DNA from: Luteolibacter sp. Y139 | GTDB taxonomy: Bacteria > Verrucomicrobiota > Verrucomicrobiia > Verrucomicrobiales > Akkermansiaceae | Direction: 5' to 3' | DNA: 64,000 bases | Assembly (NCBI RefSeq): GCF_038066715.1 | Contig: NZ_JBBUKT010000014.1 | Coordinates: 112,353 to 176,352, forward strand | Shown here: positions 17,020 to 25,418 of the stretch, one piece after another | Numbering within the stretch: position 1 is the first letter of the stretch | How the letters are laid out: every line of letters starts with the position of its first letter | Position numbers and translations under genes: made by a program | Notes under the pieces: generated by a model | Seen by the model: only the letters and a program-made list of their open reading frames with translations | What the model was told of the DNA's origin: nothing | Database searches by the model: none

Positions 17020-17074
17020 TAGCGCCACCTTGCCAAGATGGATGTCGAGAGTTCGAATCTCATCGCCCGATCCT
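17020..17074 (+). pseudogene. Decayed tRNA-Gly(GCC) 3' fragment
   Basis: AGCGCCACCTTGCCAAG followed by ATGGATGTCGAGAGTTCGAA and CTCATCGCCCG matches the D-stem-to-acceptor part of a bacterial tRNA-Gly with anticodon GCC. The 5' acceptor and D arm are missing. The anticodon stem now has a C-A mismatch (CCACC/GATGG), and the T stem reads GAGAG/CTCAT with an A-A mismatch where C-G is usual. Both changes are uncompensated, so it is a relic, not a working gene. It may mark an old integration end. Confidence 0.75.
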
Positions 17075-17102
17075 ACGAGGCGGCACGCATCCACATGATG
17101 TC

Positions 17103-17405
17103 TCACGCATCCCGCCTACGCCAGCCGCCGCGGCAGTCGGGGACTTCCATGGGGAAGTCATCGCGGAGGGGGAAGCGGTCTTCGGAGGCGGTCACGTCGC
17201 GGAGTTCGGCGAAGCGGAAAAAGCGCCACGACTGACGTTCGAGGCACCAGCCGGCGAGCACCCAGGCTTTGGTGCACTTCGCCTGGAGCAGGCCGTAGGG
17301 CTCGATCCTGAACTCCCGGTTCTTGCACCAGAAGGACACGATGCGGCGGCCTTGGATGGCGGCCCGCAAGGCGCGGATGTTCGGGAAGGTGCGACGAGGA
17401 CTCAT
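17103..17405 (-). CDS. Stand-alone mini WYL-domain protein
   Basis: 100 residues. The core RALRAAIQGRRIVSFWCKNR followed by EFRIEPYGLLQAKCTKAWVLAGWC and WRFFRFAELRDVTASEDRF is a WYL-type beta-barrel. The name motif W-Y-L is represented by AWVLAGWC. Full WYL regulators carry an N-terminal helix-turn-helix; here there is none, so it may bind a ligand or nucleic acid and act with a partner. The tail is Arg rich. It lies between the tRNA relic and the halogenase-family operon. Confidence 0.75.
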   Translation of the reverse strand: MSPRRTFPNIRALRAAIQGRRIVSFWCKNREFRIEPYGLLQAKCTKAWVLAGWCLERQSWRFFRFAELRDVTASEDRFPLRDDFPMEVPDCRGGWRRRDA

Positions 17406-17547
17406 GCCGCGAGCTTAGTCGGCAGGCCAAAGATGTAAATTGGACCTACCTGCAAGCTCGCGACATGCGTAGCGATGGATTGCACTTCCGGACTAACGAA
17501 AGAAAGCGCCTTCCATCGCCCTGACGGTGTCGGTTAGATTCGGATTC

Positions 17548-19050
17548 TCAGGAATTCGGTGGGTCCCCGTTCCATTGCCAACCGGGGTGCTTCACGTAGG
17601 CCAGTGCTTCTTCGCTGCGGATGCCGCGGGCGGCCTCGCTCGCGAATTCCTCCTTGCGCCGCTTCCATGTGACGAGGTCCTGCGGCGAAGCATTGTGCCG
17701 TTTGTTGTAGGGCACCTGGTTCCCCACCATCATCACGAGGAAGCCCTCAAGACCGAAGTCGTTCTCCGTGCGCGGCAGGCGATAGCGGCAGAAGCCGGTC
17801 GGGCCGTTCTCCTGATAGAAGTCGATGAAGTCCTGGACGCCGGAGACATCCGTCTCCTCGCGAGCCACCTTCCAGAAGGGCGTATCGAGCTTGCCGTTGA
17901 ACTTGTAGTGCAGCGAGAGGAACTGCCGGATGTCATTCCACGTGTTTGCGGTGAGCTCATTGTAGAGACCGCGCATGGTAGGCGTCGGCTGGAGGTCACT
18001 GTGCTTGAGGAAATCCACCAGCGTCTGGATATGCGAGCACAGGATCATGATGGCGGTGGACTCCAGTGGTTCCACGAAGCCACCGGCATTGCCGAAGGCG
18101 ACGACGTTGTCCACCCACTGGCGCTTATAGAAGCCGGAGCGGAAGTTCACGATCCGCGTCTCCACCTTTGCCTTCGGGTTCTTCTTCTGGAACTCGTCTG
18201 CTGCCTGGTCATCCGAGATGAAGTCGGGGCAATAAACGTAGCCGCGATTGATGAGATGCTCGTGATCGATGCGCCACGCCCAACCGGCGTCCATGGTCTC
18301 GGCCGTGGTGTAGGGAAGGATCGGCTCGTCCTCGCCGCGCTCCCAACCGCCGATGACCGCCTTCTTGCAGAAGAGTGACTTGTCGAAGCTCTCGAAGGGC
18401 TCCTCCAGGGTCTTGCCCAGCAGTTCGCTGCGGAAGCCGCTCGCATCGATGAACAGGTCCGCGGTGAGACGGCGCCCGTCTTCCAGATGCACGGCTGCAA
18501 TCCCCTGCTCGCCACGTTCGCTGCCGGTCACCTTGCCATCGGTCACCTCCACCCCTTCCTCCTTCGCCACGATCTCGAGGATCTCGATGAACTTCTTGTT
18601 CTCGATGTGGAAGGCGTGCCACGGGTGGATGTCCGGCGCGCCATTCTGCTGGCGTGGAAATGCCATGTCGCGGCGCATCAGCGCGCCGGGCAGGCTCGCG
18701 TCCTTGAAGTCGTCATCGCAGTAGAAGCCGATCGGCTTCTCCATGTCGGTGTAGTGCGAATCGAGCTGGAGATTGAAGGTGTAGTCGAAGCTGCCGCGCG
18801 CGCCCCACAGGAAGCGGATGCCGAGCTTCCACGTCGGTTGCGCGAGTGCATAGAAGCGCTTCCGCGAGATGCCGAGATACTCGAAGAGGTGTCGCGGGAA
18901 ATTCGGAGTGGTGCTTTCGCCGACGCCGATCACGCCGATCGATGGGCTACGAACGACCGTCACCTTGAGCTGCGGGATCTTCCGCTTGATCGAAAGCGCT
19001 GTGATGAAACCAGCGCTGCCGCCGCCGAGGACCAATACTTCTTTAATCAT
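17548..19050 (-). CDS. Tryptophan halogenase-like flavoenzyme
   Basis: 500 residues from the ATG at 19050 (MIKEVLVLGGG). The FAD fingerprint GGGSAG lies at residues 9-14. GVGESTTPNF, TWKLGIRF (holding the lysine expected for halogenation) and GGFVEPLESTAI match flavin-dependent tryptophan halogenases. The signature WxWxIP reads WAWRID, with Asp in place of Pro, so true halogenation is not assured. It is the last gene of the operon, after the antiporter, with a 48-bp gap. Family members halogenate or otherwise oxidise aromatic rings using reduced flavin. The substrate is unknown. Confidence 0.85.
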   Translation of the reverse strand: MIKEVLVLGGGSAGFITALSIKRKIPQLKVTVVRSPSIGVIGVGESTTPNFPRHLFEYLGISRKRFYALAQPTWKLGIRFLWGARGSFDYTFNLQLDSHYTDMEKPIGFYCDDDFKDASLPGALMRRDMAFPRQQNGAPDIHPWHAFHIENKKFIEILEIVAKEEGVEVTDGKVTGSERGEQGIAAVHLEDGRRLTADLFIDASGFRSELLGKTLEEPFESFDKSLFCKKAVIGGWERGEDEPILPYTTAETMDAGWAWRIDHEHLINRGYVYCPDFISDDQAADEFQKKNPKAKVETRIVNFRSGFYKRQWVDNVVAFGNAGGFVEPLESTAIMILCSHIQTLVDFLKHSDLQPTPTMRGLYNELTANTWNDIRQFLSLHYKFNGKLDTPFWKVAREETDVSGVQDFIDFYQENGPTGFCRYRLPRTENDFGLEGFLVMMVGNQVPYNKRHNASPQDLVTWKRRKEEFASEAARGIRSEEALAYVKHPGWQWNGDPPNS

Positions 19051-19098
19051 GGGTTGGGTTTGGGTATTTGAGAGAGTCGTATCCAAAGGGTCAGATGC

Positions 19099-20577
19099 TC
19101 ACGGCCGCACCAAGCGATCCGGTGCTTCTTCCCTGACCTTCATGCGTTGGAAGAAGGTCAGCAGCGGACCGGTCATGGCCGTGGTGACCAGTGCCATGAT
19201 GACCAGCATGGCGAAGATGCGGGGCGAAAGGATGCCGAGGTCATAGCCGATATTCAGCGCGATCAGCTCCATCAGGCCGCGGGTATTCATCAGCGCGCCG
19301 AGCTGGAGGGAATCCCGCCAGTTCATGCCGGTGAAGCGTGCGGTCAGGGCCGTACCACCGAGCTTGCCGACAGTGGCGACCCCGACGATGGCCAGGCAGA
19401 TCAGCCAGCCATTGAGATCATTCAGGAGGCCGATTTGCGTGCGCAGGCCGGTGAAGGCGAAGAAGAGCGGCAGCAGCAGCACGGTGCTGAAGTTCTCGAC
19501 GCGCACGGCCAGCTTGTGGCGGAAGCCTGCGATGTCCGGCATGATCGCCCCAGCGAGGAAGGAGCCGAAGAGTGCATGGATGCCGACCACTTCGGTGCAC
19601 ATCGCAGCGGCCAGCACCGTGCAGATGACCAGCGCGAGCGTGCGCTTCGAGGGTTCCGGACGTGCCAATTCCTCGCGGCCGAAGATGCGCGGGAGCATGG
19701 GCCGCAGGACCCAGATCATTGCCACGATGAAGATGAGCACCAGGGCCAGATTCATCGCGGATCCGGTCACGCTGGTCGACTTGGCGACGGCGACCACGAA
19801 GGCCAGCGCGCTCCACGCCGTGACATCATCCACGGCGGCGCAGGTCACGGCGGTATTCCCGAGGTAGGTCTGGGTCATGCCGCGTTCCTGAAGTATGCGG
19901 GCGAGCACCGGGAAGGCGGTGATGCTCATGGAGATCCCAATGAAGAGGGCGAAGGCGGTGAAGTTCGTGCCCGGCTGGGCGAGGCTACTATAGAGGAAGT
20001 AGGCGAGCCCCACGCCGAGGAAATACGGAGCCACGATGCTGGCATGGCTGACGACCACCGCGGTGTGCGCCTTGTTCCGCACCTGACGGACATCCAGTTC
20101 CATTCCCACGGTGAACATGAAGAGGCAGACTCCGATCTGGCTGAGCAGCTTCAGCGTGCCGAGCGAAGTCGCGGGGAATACGAACTGGAACATCTCCGGC
20201 GAGACCCAGCCGAGCAGCGAGGGTCCGAGCAGGATGCCCGCGACCATTTCCCCCACCACTGCCGGCTGGCCGAAGCGGGTGAAGATGCCACCGACCACCC
20301 GTGATGCGGCGATGATGACGAGCAGCTGGATGAAGAGGTGGCTGAGCGGATCATTCAGGTTCGTCCCGAGCGAGGCGAGCATCGCGCTGAAGGCAGAAGT
20401 TGGCGCGGTTGCGGGTGCTACTGGAGCGGGTGTCGCGACGGTCCGCGCGGCTTCGGCAGCGAGGGTGGCTTCGCTATGCGTTGGACCTGGCAGATGCGCA
20501 CCGAGATGGATGACGCCCAGAATGCCGCTGCCGACGATGAGCAGGACGAGCAGGTAGAAGATGGTGGTGCGTTTCAT
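19099..20577 (-). CDS. CPA2-family cation/proton antiporter
   Basis: 492 residues. A first membrane helix is followed by an Ala/Pro/Thr-rich periplasmic stretch, then about 12 helices. The antiporter core is seen as FGQPAVVGEMVAGILLGPSL, then FMFTVGMELDVRQV, GISMSITAFPVLARIL, and AVTCAAVDDVTAWS. These match the KefB/GerN-type CPA2 exchanger family; the consecutive Asp in AAVDDVTAW is the usual cation site. No RCK or TrkA domain is attached. It exchanges Na+ or K+ for H+ across the inner membrane. Lying between halogenase-like genes suggests a role in ion or product balance. Confidence 0.9.
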   Translation of the reverse strand: MKRTTIFYLLVLLIVGSGILGVIHLGAHLPGPTHSEATLAAEAARTVATPAPVAPATAPTSAFSAMLASLGTNLNDPLSHLFIQLLVIIAASRVVGGIFTRFGQPAVVGEMVAGILLGPSLLGWVSPEMFQFVFPATSLGTLKLLSQIGVCLFMFTVGMELDVRQVRNKAHTAVVVSHASIVAPYFLGVGLAYFLYSSLAQPGTNFTAFALFIGISMSITAFPVLARILQERGMTQTYLGNTAVTCAAVDDVTAWSALAFVVAVAKSTSVTGSAMNLALVLIFIVAMIWVLRPMLPRIFGREELARPEPSKRTLALVICTVLAAAMCTEVVGIHALFGSFLAGAIMPDIAGFRHKLAVRVENFSTVLLLPLFFAFTGLRTQIGLLNDLNGWLICLAIVGVATVGKLGGTALTARFTGMNWRDSLQLGALMNTRGLMELIALNIGYDLGILSPRIFAMLVIMALVTTAMTGPLLTFFQRMKVREEAPDRLVRP

Positions 20578-20616
20578 GGAAACGGGAACATTCTTGGCAG
20601 CTTCAGGCCGTGGCTA

Positions 20617-20719
20617 CACAGAGGCACAGAGGCACAGAGGAAAAGCAGGAGGTCGCAGAGGAAGGAAAGACGTTGGGAATCATGAGCATCATCTTTTGTC
20701 TTTCTCTGTGAACTCCTGC
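20617..20719. repeat. CACAGAGG triplet and long imperfect hairpin
   Basis: Three exact tandem copies of CACAGAGG occupy 20617-20640. GCAGGAGGTCGCAGAGGAA (20645-20663) pairs imperfectly with the segment 20701-20719, giving a roughly 19-bp arm with three mismatches around a 37-bp loop. It lies between two genes of the operon and could affect transcription between them. Confidence 0.6.
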
Positions 20720-20760
20720 CTTCTCTCCATGCCTCTGGGGTAAATCGGCGGGGAATCTTG

Positions 20761-22320
20761 TCAGACGTTTGCTTCGACCTTGGAAGTGGTTGGCAGTGAG
20801 TTTTCTTCCTCCGGCGAGAACCACGTGTAGAAGCCCTCGCGGAGTTCCAGCTTCAGCCAATCGAAGAGCATGCCGAAGAGGCGGAACATGTCCTTCCGCT
20901 CCAGGGTGAAGCCGGAGAGCAGGCAGCGCATTTCCTTGTTGGTGCGGCCGAGCAGGCCGTGCTTGCGGCGGCGCTTGGCAATCGCGGCGAAGCGGCGATT
21001 GTAGCAGCTCATCAGCGCGGAGAAAATCCGGCCGCTCGGTGGAGAGAATGGCGGCATGGTCAGCGCCATTTCACCTTCCGCGAATGGCGGCACCACCACG
21101 CCCCAGTAGTAGAGGCTGAGGTCCAGACGGAACGCGAGGCTCATGAGGTCATACTCGGCCATGTAGTGATACTTGTCCTTGTAAACCGACGTGAACCAGC
21201 GGCGGTGACAGGTGGCGAAGTCACGATTGTGTTTCGCGATCAGTGGCGCGGCGGTCTCGCCCTTGCGGATGCGGGTGATGAGGTGCGCGGCGCTGGTGGT
21301 GCTGAAGGAGATCCAGTCCATGCCCGGACTGTAGAACGGGTCCATGAAGGCGGCGGCATCGCCGACGAGGACAAAGCCGTCACCGGAAAAAGTGGTGCTG
21401 TAGTAGGCGAGATTCCGCCGCCAGTGGACATCCTCTTCATCGTAGGTGGCATCGGCCAGCAGCTCGCGAGCGACGGGATGCTCCATGAGGAAATCCTTCA
21501 GGCGGTCGGCGACCTTGCCACCTTCCTTCCACTCGACGATGCGCTGGTCGAAGACGACACCGACGCTGGTATCGCCGCCCTTGAGCGGGATCCACCAGCT
21601 CCACCAGCCATCGCCGATGATGTGGTTGGTAGCGGTGCCGCGGACGCCGTGACACAGCTTCGCCCACTCGGGATACTTCTCCGCGAGCTCGCGACCGTCC
21701 CAATCCTTCAGGCCTCTCCAGCGTGACCATGCGGCGGCGGTCGGGTGCTCGTCATTGCGGACCCACCAGCCGTTCTTGCGGGCGAGCAGGGCGGCGACGC
21801 CCGAGGCATCGACGACCCAGCGGGCTTTGATGGACTTCACCTCGCCGTCGTATTTCAGCTCCACGACCTGCTGGCCGCCGGCGTTGAGTTCGACATTGCG
21901 GATGACTGCGGGCCGCAGGATCTGTGCGCCTGCCTCTCCTGCGCGGCGGAGGACTTCTTCGTCGAAGGTCTGACGGTCGAGCTGATAGGATGGAAGGCGG
22001 ACTTGGTATTTCGCGCCGAGTTCGCTGGCTTGGGAGATGTTCTCGACCTCGTCATTCTTGAACCAGAAGCGGAGGCCTTGCTTGCAGATCTGGTTCTCGT
22101 TCAGGTAGCGCGTGAGGCCGAGCACGCGGCCCATGAAGTAGGCGCTGACTTCCACCGTGGCCTCACCCACGCGGCGGCCGAGGCGCTCGGTGCGCTCGAT
22201 GATCAGCACGCGGATGCCCGGATTATGGCGCAGCAGGAGCGTGGCGGTAGCTGCGCCGGAAAGCGCGCCGCCGAGCACGATCACGTCGTATTCGTCTGAC
22301 AGGGAACTGGATTCCATCAT
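20761..22320 (-). CDS. FAD-dependent halogenase-superfamily oxidoreductase
   Basis: About 519 residues from the ATG at 22320, two bases after the previous stop, so translation is probably coupled; a TTG at 22326 would overlap it. It has a GxGxxG-like GGALSGAATA, GRRVGEATVE, a canonical halogenase signature WWSWWIPL, and GDAAAFMDPFYSPGMDW. The C-terminal 130 residues are Arg/Lys/aromatic rich and unassigned. Relatives include FAD-dependent halogenases acting on carrier-bound or phenolic substrates and geranylgeranyl-reductase-like enzymes. It is the second gene of a four-gene operon. Confidence 0.82.
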   Translation of the reverse strand: MMESSSLSDEYDVIVLGGALSGAATATLLLRHNPGIRVLIIERTERLGRRVGEATVEVSAYFMGRVLGLTRYLNENQICKQGLRFWFKNDEVENISQASELGAKYQVRLPSYQLDRQTFDEEVLRRAGEAGAQILRPAVIRNVELNAGGQQVVELKYDGEVKSIKARWVVDASGVAALLARKNGWWVRNDEHPTAAAWSRWRGLKDWDGRELAEKYPEWAKLCHGVRGTATNHIIGDGWWSWWIPLKGGDTSVGVVFDQRIVEWKEGGKVADRLKDFLMEHPVARELLADATYDEEDVHWRRNLAYYSTTFSGDGFVLVGDAAAFMDPFYSPGMDWISFSTTSAAHLITRIRKGETAAPLIAKHNRDFATCHRRWFTSVYKDKYHYMAEYDLMSLAFRLDLSLYYWGVVVPPFAEGEMALTMPPFSPPSGRIFSALMSCYNRRFAAIAKRRRKHGLLGRTNKEMRCLLSGFTLERKDMFRLFGMLFDWLKLELREGFYTWFSPEEENSLPTTSKVEANV

Positions 22321-22322
22321 TC

Positions 22323-23639
22323 TCAAGAAATTGGGGTGGGAACTTTTTCAGCGGTCTTCGCCTTGGCCTTCGGCGCAGCAGCGAGCGGATCGGAGAAGTC
22401 GATCTTCTTCACGATCGTCTTGCGCCGGTGGATGGTGCAGACGGCGTAGAAGGCCCAGACGTGGAAGCGGAGACGCCAGCCCATGCGGGTGTTGCCGGCC
22501 ACGAGATTATTCACGGCCCACTCCATGCCCTTCGGTGGATGCTCGTCCATGAAGACCTCGAAGGAGTCGTTGTTGTAGAACATCTTGATCATGTTCAGGA
22601 ACACCTCGCACATCTCCCCCACCCGCTTGGTGTAGCGCTTCTGCGCAGCAGGTGTTAGAGCCGTGCCCTTGGCATCCGCGGCGACGACTTCCTTCGCTGC
22701 CAGATGGCCGGAGCGGATGGCGAGCATCACGCCGGACGAGAAGATGGGATCAATAAAGCCCGCCGCATCGCCGATGAGCAACCAGCGCGGGCCCGCATTC
22801 TGGAGATGGCGGTAGGTGTAGTCGCCGGCGAAGTTGTATTCATTCACCCGCTCGGCTCCGGCCATGCGGCTTTGAAGCTCGGTGGACGTGGCCACCACGT
22901 GCTCGAAGCAGTCGCCTGGCGTCATGCCGGTGGACTTGTAGTGCTCCAGGGTCTGGACGAGGCCGATGGAGGTTTTCTCGGCATCCAGCGGAATCATCCA
23001 GAACCAGCCGAAGTCGAGACGGACGATGGTGATGTGGCCATTGTACGGCGCATCATTCCGCTTCACGCCGCGGAAGTGAGCGAAGGTCGCGAACTTCTTC
23101 GGCAAGCCGAGATCGGTCTTCGGCAGGTTCATCTGGCGGCCGAGGAAAGCATCGCGACCGCTGGCATCGAGCACCCAGCGAGCGGTGAGTTCGTGGATCT
23201 TGCCCTCCCTCTCGCAGGTGATGGTCACGCCGTCGTCGGTGACCTTCGCGGTCTTCACCTTGGTCTCCTGCCAGACCTCGCAGCCGTGTGAGGCGGCGTT
23301 TTCTAACAAGAGGTTGTCGAACTTCGCGCGCTCGACCTGGAAGGTCTGGGCGTAGCGGGACTTCAGGTACTTGCCAAAGATGATGTTGATGCCTGCCTTG
23401 GAGTTCCCGAGCACGAATTCCGCGCCGAGCTTTTCCATGAAGCCGTGGGCGACCATTTTGTCCCACGCACCGATTTCGCGGAGGACGTCATTGCCGTAGG
23501 GAATGAGCGATTCGCCGACGTGGAAGCGCGGGAAGCGCTCGCGCTCGAGGATGAGGACTTTCTTGCCGGCTTGGGCGAGAACGCTGCCTGCCGTGCTTCC
23601 GCCCGGACCGCCGCCGATGATGATCGCGTCGTAGCTCAT
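22323..23639 (-). CDS. FAD-dependent halogenase-superfamily oxidoreductase
   Basis: 438 residues from the ATG at 23639 (MSYDAIIIGGG), with an alternative at 23717. The FAD motif GGGPGGSTAG is at about 9-18, FHVGESLIP follows, then the signature WFWMIPL and GDAAGFIDPIFSSGV. This arrangement is that of NAD(P)/FAD-dependent halogenases and related oxidoreductases such as those of polyketide or carotenoid-like pathways. The C-terminus is Ala/Lys rich. It is the first gene of the operon; a 12-bp word also found upstream of kaiC lies about 90 bp upstream. Confidence 0.85.
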   Translation of the reverse strand: MSYDAIIIGGGPGGSTAGSVLAQAGKKVLILERERFPRFHVGESLIPYGNDVLREIGAWDKMVAHGFMEKLGAEFVLGNSKAGINIIFGKYLKSRYAQTFQVERAKFDNLLLENAASHGCEVWQETKVKTAKVTDDGVTITCEREGKIHELTARWVLDASGRDAFLGRQMNLPKTDLGLPKKFATFAHFRGVKRNDAPYNGHITIVRLDFGWFWMIPLDAEKTSIGLVQTLEHYKSTGMTPGDCFEHVVATSTELQSRMAGAERVNEYNFAGDYTYRHLQNAGPRWLLIGDAAGFIDPIFSSGVMLAIRSGHLAAKEVVAADAKGTALTPAAQKRYTKRVGEMCEVFLNMIKMFYNNDSFEVFMDEHPPKGMEWAVNNLVAGNTRMGWRLRFHVWAFYAVCTIHRRKTIVKKIDFSDPLAAAPKAKAKTAEKVPTPIS

Positions 23640-23723
23640 GACGCGGCTGAGATCTCCAAGGAATGGTGCACGATACTTTCGTGCAAAGGCGCCGTCGGCA
23701 GCGTCGAGGCATTTCATAATGTG

Positions 23724-23736
23724 ATTGCATTTTGCA
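23724..23736 (-). promoter_or_regulatory. TGCAAAATGCAA motif upstream of flavoprotein operon
   Basis: Reading the minus strand, GTTGCAAAATGCAATCAC lies about 85-95 bases upstream of the first flavoprotein gene. The exact 12-mer TGCAAAATGCAA recurs upstream of kaiC at 30914 in the same orientation. Its near-dyad form fits an operator. Confidence 0.45.
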
Positions 23737-23937
23737 ACCAGCAAAAACGACCGCCAGCCCGCATGGATGCTAGGGTTCGAACTGTTAGATCATCGTGAAA
23801 AGTGCAATCCACCGCCACTTCTAGCGGCATGGGCAAGAGCTCTATAACACCGCTCTCCAGCCAAAGTTTCGCGCTACAAACAATAAGGTTTTACTCATGG
23901 CGGAGTGGCAAAAACCAACGAGTGTTTGGCCACTCAA

Positions 23938-24138
23938 ATGCCAGCAACAACTGTCAGTCGCCAAAATCTCGTCGAAGCCGCCCTTGAACTCTTGCAGGAG
24001 GAATCCTCGGAGGAAACGAGCATCGACGTCCCTATTTCCAGCGGAGAAACCCTGCACATCGACGTGCGGAAGAAGCCAGTCATCGTGGTGTCTTCCGAAC
24101 GTGCAAACTCGGGGTCTCTGTCGATGCCGCTGCGTTGA
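23938..24138 (+). CDS. Small hypothetical protein
   Basis: 66 residues from the ATG at 23938 (MPATTVSRQNLVEAAL). An amphipathic acidic helix is followed by a short beta-like part (GETLHIDVRKKPVIVVSSER). An inverted repeat GAGTGGC ... GCCACTC (about 23903-23935) lies just upstream. It is divergent from the flavoprotein operon. No family was recognised; the fold pattern of helix then strands resembles small antidote-like or regulatory proteins, but this is not enough to name one. Confidence 0.4.
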   Translation: MPATTVSRQNLVEAALELLQEESSEETSIDVPISSGETLHIDVRKKPVIVVSSERANSGSLSMPLR

Positions 24139-24206
24139 GGCGGGATGCTGCCGTCCCGTTTCGGGGTCTGCCTTCGCCGAATGGCGCGGTTGGCCCGGGC
24201 CTGTGG

Positions 24207-24698
24207 TCATGGGGTTGTTTTCGTCTGCCTGCGATGCCGCCAGATCAGGAAGCCTGACCACGGCACGATGAAGGCGAGCAGGACGAGCCAGTAAGGTAGG
24301 AAGATCAGCCAGTCCCGCGGTGGCTGGAAGCGCATGGAGTTCTTCCAGTTGTCACGGACGCAAACCGGGCCCGGCGTGCCGTTCTCGCTAGCCAGCGGGA
24401 TATCCTCGCCACCACCACGGAGGAGAAGCGGCGCAGGAAAGACTGGAACCAAGCGCTTAAAAGGATCGGTGGCATCCGATCTATTCCAATCAAACTCTGC
24501 AGGACTGGAACCTCTCCATCCATAGGACGAGGTAACGCTAAACAGCTCGATCGCGCCGCCGTCACTGTTGGCTCCGAATTCACGCCAACTGACCCATGAG
24601 CTGAATTGCATCGAATCCCACCATGCCCATGCGAGGAAGCAGGCGCCGAAGAGCCCGAGCCAGAAGCTTTTCCAGCGATAGAATGGGCGTGGGGTCAT
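24207..24698 (-). CDS. Two-TM protein, second of a paralogous pair
   Basis: 163 residues from the ATG at 24698, which overlaps the stop of the preceding gene by four bases (ATGA). Two hydrophobic helices, WLGLFGACFLAWAWW near the N-terminus and IFLPYWLVLLAFIVPWSGFLIW near the C-terminus, flank a roughly 95-residue polar domain with many aromatics. The layout matches the upstream neighbour, and both begin with a W/F-W-LGL helix, suggesting duplication. The middle domain would face the periplasm. Function unknown. Confidence 0.7.
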   Translation of the reverse strand: MTPRPFYRWKSFWLGLFGACFLAWAWWDSMQFSSWVSWREFGANSDGGAIELFSVTSSYGWRGSSPAEFDWNRSDATDPFKRLVPVFPAPLLLRGGGEDIPLASENGTPGPVCVRDNWKNSMRFQPPRDWLIFLPYWLVLLAFIVPWSGFLIWRHRRQTKTTP

Positions 24699-25114
24699 GG
24701 GGAGTTGGAAGTGGATTCCAGCAGGCGGGCTTTGTGGCGTTGCCAGACTAACAGCAGGGCGCTCCACAGGATCAGGTAAAGCAGGGCTACGAACCAAGCC
24801 GCGATGAAGAGGGTGGTGAGACGATAGGGTCCGGGGGCACTGGAGAGGTTGAAGACCGAATGCTTGAAGGCGGAGGGGAAGAAGCGTTTGCCGGAGATGC
24901 CCTGGGCGGTGCCGGTTTGCCCCGCGATGGCGAAGCCGCCGCGGCCGGTTTCGAGGATGGAGGTGAACCGACCGTCGCGGGTGCCGAGCGAGAGACGGTG
25001 ATCGGTCCAGTTCAGCGTGAAGGAGGTGACGGGCTGGACGATCCCGAGCCATAGGAGGAATGCGAGCGCGGGGAGACCGAGCCAGAAGAGGCGGGAGCGG
25101 TGCCAGGGGCACAT
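24695..25114 (-). CDS. Two-TM protein, first of a paralogous pair
   Basis: 139 residues from the ATG at 25114 (MCPWHRSRLFWLGL). The first helix is LFWLGLPALAFLLWLGIV and the second ALLYLILWSALLLVW, with a polar domain of about 75 residues between them (FTLNWTDHRLSLGTRDGRF-like). It is translationally coupled to the next gene by an ATGA overlap. The pair likely forms a membrane heteromer. Unrecognised family; the short upstream region carries palindromic repeats. Confidence 0.7.
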   Translation of the reverse strand: MCPWHRSRLFWLGLPALAFLLWLGIVQPVTSFTLNWTDHRLSLGTRDGRFTSILETGRGGFAIAGQTGTAQGISGKRFFPSAFKHSVFNLSSAPGPYRLTTLFIAAWFVALLYLILWSALLLVWQRHKARLLESTSNSP

Positions 25115-25214
25115 TGAGGGTAGGTTAGGCAAGGCGGTGTGGGTGGGAAGGAAATGAATCCCGGGGGATGCCAGGTGGTGGTCTCGTGGTGGCGTCGGCG
25201 TTTCCCGATGTGTC

Positions 25215-25293
25215 GGGCCTTCAGCCCTTGCAATGTTCTGTGCTGGAAACCCCGCCCGATGGGCGGGGCTGAGGGATTTCGCACCGTTGGTGC
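25215..25293. repeat. Array of three short hairpins
   Basis: GGGC-CTTCA-GCCC (25215-25227), CCCCGCCC-GAT-GGGCGGGG (25250-25268) and GCACC-GTT-GGTGC (25281-25293). The CTTCA and GTT loops recur in hairpins at 45817, 45883 and 63741. They are part of the 304-bp gap 25115-25418, which has no gene. Confidence 0.7.
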
Positions 25294-25376
25294 TTTGAAG
25301 GTAGAAGTAGCGACCAAAGGCATGCATTGGCGATATTCGAGATAGTCCCCTTCCCCGGTCAGAGCGGCTTTCCGTT

Positions 25377-25417
25377 TTCCGCTTTTCCGGTATGCATAGG
25401 TGAGCGGAAAAGCGGAA
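25377..25417. repeat. Palindrome, fifth member of the CCTANGCATAC loop family
   Basis: TTCCGCTTTTCCG (25377-25389) and CGGAAAAGCGGAA (25405-25417) form a perfect 13-bp stem. Read on the minus strand, the 15-nt loop is CTCACCTATGCATAC, matching 13 of 15 bases of the loop at 2810. It starts one base after the stop codon of the helicase gene and might serve as its terminator. Confidence 0.7.
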
Positions 25418-25418
25418 T

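Noticed and set aside
17020..17074. Functional tRNA-Gly
   Set aside because: The 5' acceptor strand and D arm are absent and two stems have uncompensated mismatches.
17548..19050. Calling this a true tryptophan 7-halogenase
   Set aside because: The signature proline is replaced by Asp; the superfamily is supported but not the specific reaction.
20617..20640. CRISPR-like array
   Set aside because: Only an 8-bp unit repeated three times with no spacers; no cas genes are present.
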